From: Candidatus Altimarinota bacterium
Lineage (GTDB): Bacteria; Cyanobacteriota; Cyanobacteriia; Cyanobacteriales; Microcystaceae
Assembly: GCA_012031035.1 (NCBI GenBank)
Contig: JAAUUT010000005.1
Span: 1-64,000 of the forward strand
Length of the DNA: 64,000 bases
Reading direction: 5' to 3'
Both the position numbers and the translations under genes were made by a program. Position 1 is the stretch's first letter. Every line of letters starts with the position of its first letter. Below, piece after piece: positions 60,081 through 64,000 of this stretch. A model generated the notes under the pieces. The model was not told where the DNA came from. It saw nothing but the letters and a program-made list of their open reading frames with translations, and ran no database searches.

Positions 60081-61205
60081 TTATCCCAAAGAATTTTTTG
60101 TATGGTTTTTCTTGGATAATCTTTCTTCGAGATCGATAACTTCCTCTAGCGCCTCTGGGTCGTGGTCTATATGAGGAAAATCAGAACCGAAGAGTAAATT
60201 ATCTTCGCCGATATATTTGATAACTTCAGTTAAATAAGGCTCGTCTGGCTCGATAGAAACAAAGCACTGACGGCGGAAATAGTCCGAAGGCTTCATCTTT
60301 ACATTATCTTTCACTTCCCAGGCAAGATGTTTGTATTCCGCTTCGTCTAGCCGCCACAACCAATAAGGCAACCAACCGCAACCCGCCTCAAGAAATGCGA
60401 CTCTGAGATTGGGATGACGTTCCAAAACGCCTCCTTCAAGCAATGCCAGAAACGCCATCATCTGTTCCATCGGATGAGAGCAGGCGTGCATGGCAAAACG
60501 GCTATTAAACCGATCTGCTCCTGTGGTTGGCAATCGACTATGACTCCCTTCATGAATGCTCACAGCGATTCCCAACCGCTCGCACTCAGTCCAAAATGGT
60601 TCGTAAGCGCGATCGCTCAGGAGTCTTCCTTTAACTGGATTTGGGCGCAAAAAGACGGCTTTCCAGCCAAAATCTGCAATTCGCCGCAATTCTGGAACCA
60701 TTTCATCGGGCGCGTGTAGGTTAATTGCGCCTACCCCTTTAAACAATAAGGGGTCGTAGCTACAAAAGTCTCGCAACCAATTGTTATAAGCGCGAACGAG
60801 CGCTCCGGCAAGTTGCCCGTCCATTGTATCGATCGCAAACATCCATAATCCAATGGTTGGATAGAGAAAGGAAAGGTCAATACCCATCCGCCTCATCGCC
60901 TGAGCATGAGCTTCTGGATTGCAACCCAGGGCGCTAGAACCGTGTTTAGCGTACTCTTGGATTGTGAGTTTGACTCCCTCACTCCAGATTTCATCGGATA
61001 TCTTGTGATAAATTTTCTCGCCCTCAACTTCTAAATCCTTAAGCGGTGGCGAAAAGATATTAATATTAATAACGCCTTCTGTGCTTGAAGATACCGATTG
61101 ATAAGGAGCGCGACTCTTAAATTCCGGTTCGAGATACTCTTCCCAAATTTCGATGGGTTCTGTGACATGACCGTCTGAATCGATGATTTGATAGCCTTTT
61201 AACAT
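60081..61205 (-). CDS. Amidohydrolase-2 family (ACMSD-like) metal hydrolase
   Basis: 374 residues of the TIM-barrel amidohydrolase superfamily, Amidohydro_2 branch, whose members are hydrolases or decarboxylases. The N-terminal motif is IIDSDGHVTEPIEIWEEYLE, where HxH is reduced to DxH, as in some 2-amino-3-carboxymuconate semialdehyde decarboxylase relatives. Later motifs are VSIHEGSHSR, MHACSHPMEQMMAFLALLEG, VAFLEAGCGWLPYWLWRLDE and LLFGSDFPHIDHDPEALEE with the distal Asp. It lies 118 bases downstream of the YcaO gene on the same strand, so co-transcription is possible. The substrate is unknown. Confidence 0.88.
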   Translation of the reverse strand: MLKGYQIIDSDGHVTEPIEIWEEYLEPEFKSRAPYQSVSSSTEGVININIFSPPLKDLEVEGEKIYHKISDEIWSEGVKLTIQEYAKHGSSALGCNPEAHAQAMRRMGIDLSFLYPTIGLWMFAIDTMDGQLAGALVRAYNNWLRDFCSYDPLLFKGVGAINLHAPDEMVPELRRIADFGWKAVFLRPNPVKGRLLSDRAYEPFWTECERLGIAVSIHEGSHSRLPTTGADRFNSRFAMHACSHPMEQMMAFLALLEGGVLERHPNLRVAFLEAGCGWLPYWLWRLDEAEYKHLAWEVKDNVKMKPSDYFRRQCFVSIEPDEPYLTEVIKYIGEDNLLFGSDFPHIDHDPEALEEVIDLEERLSKKNHTKNSLG

Positions 61206-61323
61206 AGGTCACACTAAATTTTGGATTCAACTTTTTACAAAAATGGGATCGCCTCTGCGACGGACTTCTGATTCTTTCCCTTGGTAAGGAAAGAGTGCCA
61301 AAAGTGGGAACCTTTGCGCGAAA

Positions 61324-63579
61324 TCAGAGAAAAATAGGAATAGGATTTAATTGCTCCTCCTGCAAAGGCGTTGAAAATTTGCTTAATTTCACCGGAACGT
61401 CATAAAGTCTTCCAGGAGCCAATCTTTTCCAAAAATGTCGCATTTGGGGAACCACTACTTTGACGACGTTTAAACCAATGTCAGGACGAGTTTGATCTAG
61501 CACTAGCATTTCCATCCCATGCTGGGCGGCAGTTTCTATACAAGCCATCACATCGACAAGTAAATCATCATTTTCCCATCGGGGATAGTCGGCGTAGGTT
61601 TTTGGCGCAATGCTTTCATCTGGCAATAGATAAGGCTGATTTTTTAGGGTAGCTGTCCGCCACCACTCCATCGCTAACGCATCGGGGAGAGTATATTGAG
61701 TGCTACCATCGGGAGCAACTGATAAAACGGCGGGAAGCACTTGATTGAGTTCTGTTAAAGCTCGCGTTATTCCTATAATTGGGTCAAAATGAGCGCCAAA
61801 GCTATAGATAATATCTTCTATATTAGAATCGCATCTTCGAGAAAGTGCAACAAAAACCGGAATATTGAGATCGCTGGTGAGATCGAGTACCCAAAGTTCG
61901 CGGTTGAGACTGCGATAATAGTCTTTCAGGGCGTGAAAATAAGGTTGGTCGAAACTATCTAAATCGACGGCGGGTTGCTTGAGGCGATTGTACCACCACA
62001 AAGCTACGCCATCTCGCTCTACCAACTCCATAAACCCTTGCAGAATGGCTTCTTCTTTGGTATTTCCTGCCGCAGTCCCATTAGAATCAGCCCAGCAATA
62101 GGGACTGTCCGATGTTGGATAGCCGTAATAACAATAAGCTGTCGGTAAATACTTAAATTCTTTGTGCGTCAAAGACCAAATTGGTGTCCATTCAATTTCT
62201 CTATCTTCGTCGAAGGGAGCGGGCACTCTTTGAAAAAAGCTCGGACAAGTGTTATTCCATTCTTGACGGGTTTGATATTGGCGATCGCTAAAGTTCATAC
62301 AATGATTGGGGTGAATCGCCATTTCTCTCATTGCTTTGTAAGTGCTTTTACGTCGAATTTCATTACCCTGATAAATGCCAGAATATCGTTCGAGGGCTTC
62401 GCAAAGCGCGCTAGCTTTTGCCTGAATCTCGGTTTTTCCTTTGCCGCCGCTTTTTCCCCGCAAGTTTTCCCGCAGGAAAAATAAATTATCGAACATGGTG
62501 GCAAAGTTATGTCCGGCCGCATAAATGGGCGTTAAGCTGTTACTCGATTGGGAGGCTCGTTTGAGTCCTCTAACGGCTCCCACTAGCGGGCTAATGTGAT
62601 GCTCGTATTTTGCGATCGTTGCTTCTGGTGCTATACAGCGATGTCCGCCGTCAGTGGTAAAGGTTTTCTTACGGCTTTCTAAGGTAATGGGTAAAGGTTT
62701 TCTGTTGCTGTTACTATACTCTGCCTCTCCGCAAACAGGACATTGAGGACGTTTAATTAATAAGTGATTTTGGATTTGCAGAGATAGGGTATCGAAAGTA
62801 ATGAGATTGCCTTCTAAGGTTTTGTTTTCTCCTTGGGCGATCCATTTTGCTACTTCGGTGGCTGCTAAATTGAGTCCCATTTGTAGTGTCGAAGGTAGCT
62901 TGGCAAAGGATGTCGGCAGAGGCGTAGAGATGCCTTTTTGTTTCTGGATAAATGTTTCAATGGGACGGTTGGATCGCAGGCGTTGCGCTAGGCATTCCCA
63001 GCAACCCGTTTTGTCGGGATAAAAGATTGGCCCGATCCAAATCCTCGTCCCTGTTGGTTTTATGAGCATCCAAGGACGTTGGGATTGTATTGCTTTTTGG
63101 TTAAATTCTTCTAACTCGACTTGCAGATAGTCGTCAACGATTACTATATTTAAGTCTCCTTCCTTATCCACTTGAATGTCCATTGCTGCGAGGGTGGAGA
63201 TGAAGGATTGTGCTGGAAGATCGCTCAATGTCGTGACTGAGACTTTAGTGGTTTGCCATCGATCGCGTATTTGGGTGAAATCGCCATTTAGAAGTTCCCA
63301 AAATGCTACTAAATCCGATGGTAGCCTATCTTGGCTTTCTACTAAGTAGCCTTTTTGCTCCATCAGCATGAGTGCATAGTAAATTTCCGCAGCAGCAGCT
63401 TGTTCTTCCAAAAGGTTAACGATGTCGTCAACCGAATTCCGTCCGTCAATTAGGGGGGCTAAGAGTTCGTATAGACGACCCGTCAGGGTAAAATATTCTG
63501 ATTCGGATAGCAGAAATACGCCGACAGATTCTACTATCTCGACGTGGAAACAACTTTTAAATTTAGGTTGCTTGAGCAT
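61324..63579 (-). CDS. Fused E1-like/YcaO azoline cyclodehydratase of a TOMM pathway
   Basis: A TruD/PatD-like enzyme that turns Cys, Ser or Thr of a precursor peptide into thiazolines or oxazolines using ATP. ATG 63579 gives MLKQPKFKSCFHVEIVESVG, the usual family start; a GTG 15 codons upstream is also open. Residues about 1-90 match the leader-binding RRE part, about 95-300 an E1-like domain with two Cys pairs (CWECLAQRL and CPVCGEAEY) that likely bind structural zinc. From about 320 the YcaO domain follows, with ASALCEALERYSGIYQGNE and EEAILQGFMELVERDGVALW as its ATP/Mg motifs. The C-terminus ends LNPIPIFL, a variant of the proline-rich tail needed by azoline-forming YcaO enzymes. 751 aa is usual for the fusion. 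No precursor peptide, dehydrogenase or transporter is visible inside the window. Confidence 0.92.
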   Translation of the reverse strand: MLKQPKFKSCFHVEIVESVGVFLLSESEYFTLTGRLYELLAPLIDGRNSVDDIVNLLEEQAAAAEIYYALMLMEQKGYLVESQDRLPSDLVAFWELLNGDFTQIRDRWQTTKVSVTTLSDLPAQSFISTLAAMDIQVDKEGDLNIVIVDDYLQVELEEFNQKAIQSQRPWMLIKPTGTRIWIGPIFYPDKTGCWECLAQRLRSNRPIETFIQKQKGISTPLPTSFAKLPSTLQMGLNLAATEVAKWIAQGENKTLEGNLITFDTLSLQIQNHLLIKRPQCPVCGEAEYSNSNRKPLPITLESRKKTFTTDGGHRCIAPEATIAKYEHHISPLVGAVRGLKRASQSSNSLTPIYAAGHNFATMFDNLFFLRENLRGKSGGKGKTEIQAKASALCEALERYSGIYQGNEIRRKSTYKAMREMAIHPNHCMNFSDRQYQTRQEWNNTCPSFFQRVPAPFDEDREIEWTPIWSLTHKEFKYLPTAYCYYGYPTSDSPYCWADSNGTAAGNTKEEAILQGFMELVERDGVALWWYNRLKQPAVDLDSFDQPYFHALKDYYRSLNRELWVLDLTSDLNIPVFVALSRRCDSNIEDIIYSFGAHFDPIIGITRALTELNQVLPAVLSVAPDGSTQYTLPDALAMEWWRTATLKNQPYLLPDESIAPKTYADYPRWENDDLLVDVMACIETAAQHGMEMLVLDQTRPDIGLNVVKVVVPQMRHFWKRLAPGRLYDVPVKLSKFSTPLQEEQLNPIPIFL

Positions 63580-63672
63580 CGTTCTCTTTGGCGAATAGAT
63601 CTGGTGTTTTTTTGTCTTACGCACAGACGCAGAGAAAAGCGCTGATTGATAGGTTATGCTAGTAGAGCGCGA

Positions 63673-64000
63673 TTAATTTTGGCGAGTTTTATTTCGTTTT
63701 AAGAGAAAGCCTGCACCGACGATTACTAGTCCTGTAATAAGTCTGGGTTCTGGGATAGAGACTGCATTGTTATTTTGCACAATACTATCTATCCAGTCGG
63801 CATAAAAAGAGACGCGAGTATCGACTGAAAATTCACCGAAACTTGAGTCCGTTATTGTTGGCGTGACATCTGTGGATAACATGCGATCGCTGTAGTCAGC
63901 ACCGAAACCATAAGACGTTATGCCAGCAATGAGTCCATCAATAAAATTTGGACTGCCAGAATCCCCTGGCGACGAATTGACTTCGTTTAACCCCAAGCCT
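63673..64000 (-). CDS. Trypsin-like serine protease with PEP-CTERM anchor, 5' part beyond the window
   Basis: The C-terminal 108 residues of an exported S1 protease. The catalytic Ser block SPGDSGSPNFIDGLIAGITS is complete; the His and Asp blocks must lie outside. A short spacer leads to VSIPEPRLITGLVIVGAGFL followed by LKRNKTRQN, a standard PEP-CTERM sorting signal (PEP, membrane helix, basic tail), so the protein is exported and processed by an exosortase system. It precedes the YcaO gene by about 90 bases on the same strand. The start is outside the window. Confidence 0.88.
   Translation of the reverse strand, partial: GLGLNEVNSSPGDSGSPNFIDGLIAGITSYGFGADYSDRMLSTDVTPTITDSSFGEFSVDTRVSFYADWIDSIVQNNNAVSIPEPRLITGLVIVGAGFLLKRNKTRQN

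Noticed and set aside
61206-61323. TOMM precursor peptide between YcaO and amidohydrolase genes
   Set aside because: No start codon with a leader-like and Cys/Ser/Thr-rich frame was found in the 118-base gap.

Overview
The window reads as chromosomal DNA of a cyanobacterium. The HIP1 octamer GCGATCGC recurs through genes and spacers, and the gene content is cyanobacterial: light-dependent protochlorophyllide reductase, two tandem acyl-lipid desaturases of the DesC type, an OprB porin, a cyAbrB regulator, PATAN-type response regulators, aconitase B and a PEP-CTERM protein. Base composition is moderate with AT-rich spacers. Insertion-sequence remnants and HIP1 density would fit a coccoid or baeocystous lineage, but genus cannot be fixed from the sequence alone.

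Layout. 0.2-6.7 kb: a frameshifted RNase II gene, a large M1 aminopeptidase with HEAT repeats, a 5'-decayed metallophosphoesterase and por. 6.8-17 kb: a minus-strand chemotaxis-type (Pix/Hmp/Pil-like) phototaxis or motility operon, in transcription order PATAN-REC, PATAN-REC, CheY-like, CheW, Cache-HAMP MCP, hybrid CheA-REC and a second, frameshifted CheW. 17.2-18.4 kb: an insertion-sequence graveyard (IS982, TnpB, IS630 remnants). 18.4-30 kb: acnB, a 1,908-residue alpha-2-macroglobulin lipoprotein without the thioester motif, gamma-glutamyltransferase and a WrbA-like flavoprotein. 30.5-40.3 kb: a small orphan protein, a GH63-like hydrolase, an exported Ntn acylase, two paralogous small ORFs around a deleted M20 peptidase, an OprB porin and a frameshifted alpha/beta hydrolase. 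40.6-41.3 kb: an internally deleted IS4-type element. 41.7-50.2 kb: a DUF4327-like protein, a methionine gamma-lyase-like enzyme, tandem desaturases, ftsH, a TnpB remnant and a GT9 glycosyltransferase. 50.3-60 kb: a frameshifted beta-CASP nuclease, a cation/proton antiporter, a frameshifted GT39 transferase, cyAbrB, a Rrf2 regulator, cbiB and a GT1 transferase. 60-64 kb: an amidohydrolase, a fused E1-like/YcaO azoline cyclodehydratase of a TOMM (RiPP) pathway, and the end of a PEP-CTERM trypsin-like protease.

The two most coherent systems are the chemotaxis operon and the candidate TOMM locus at the right edge, where protease, cyclodehydratase and amidohydrolase lie head to tail on one strand. 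No precursor peptide is visible inside the window. A second point of interest is the pair of small proteins sharing a PCCTPAxLHALSQS motif at 35.2-36.5 kb.

At least seven genes are disrupted or altered by single-base indels, mostly in short homopolymers. This is either uncorrected sequencing error or widespread gene decay, and it affects how the broken genes should be read.
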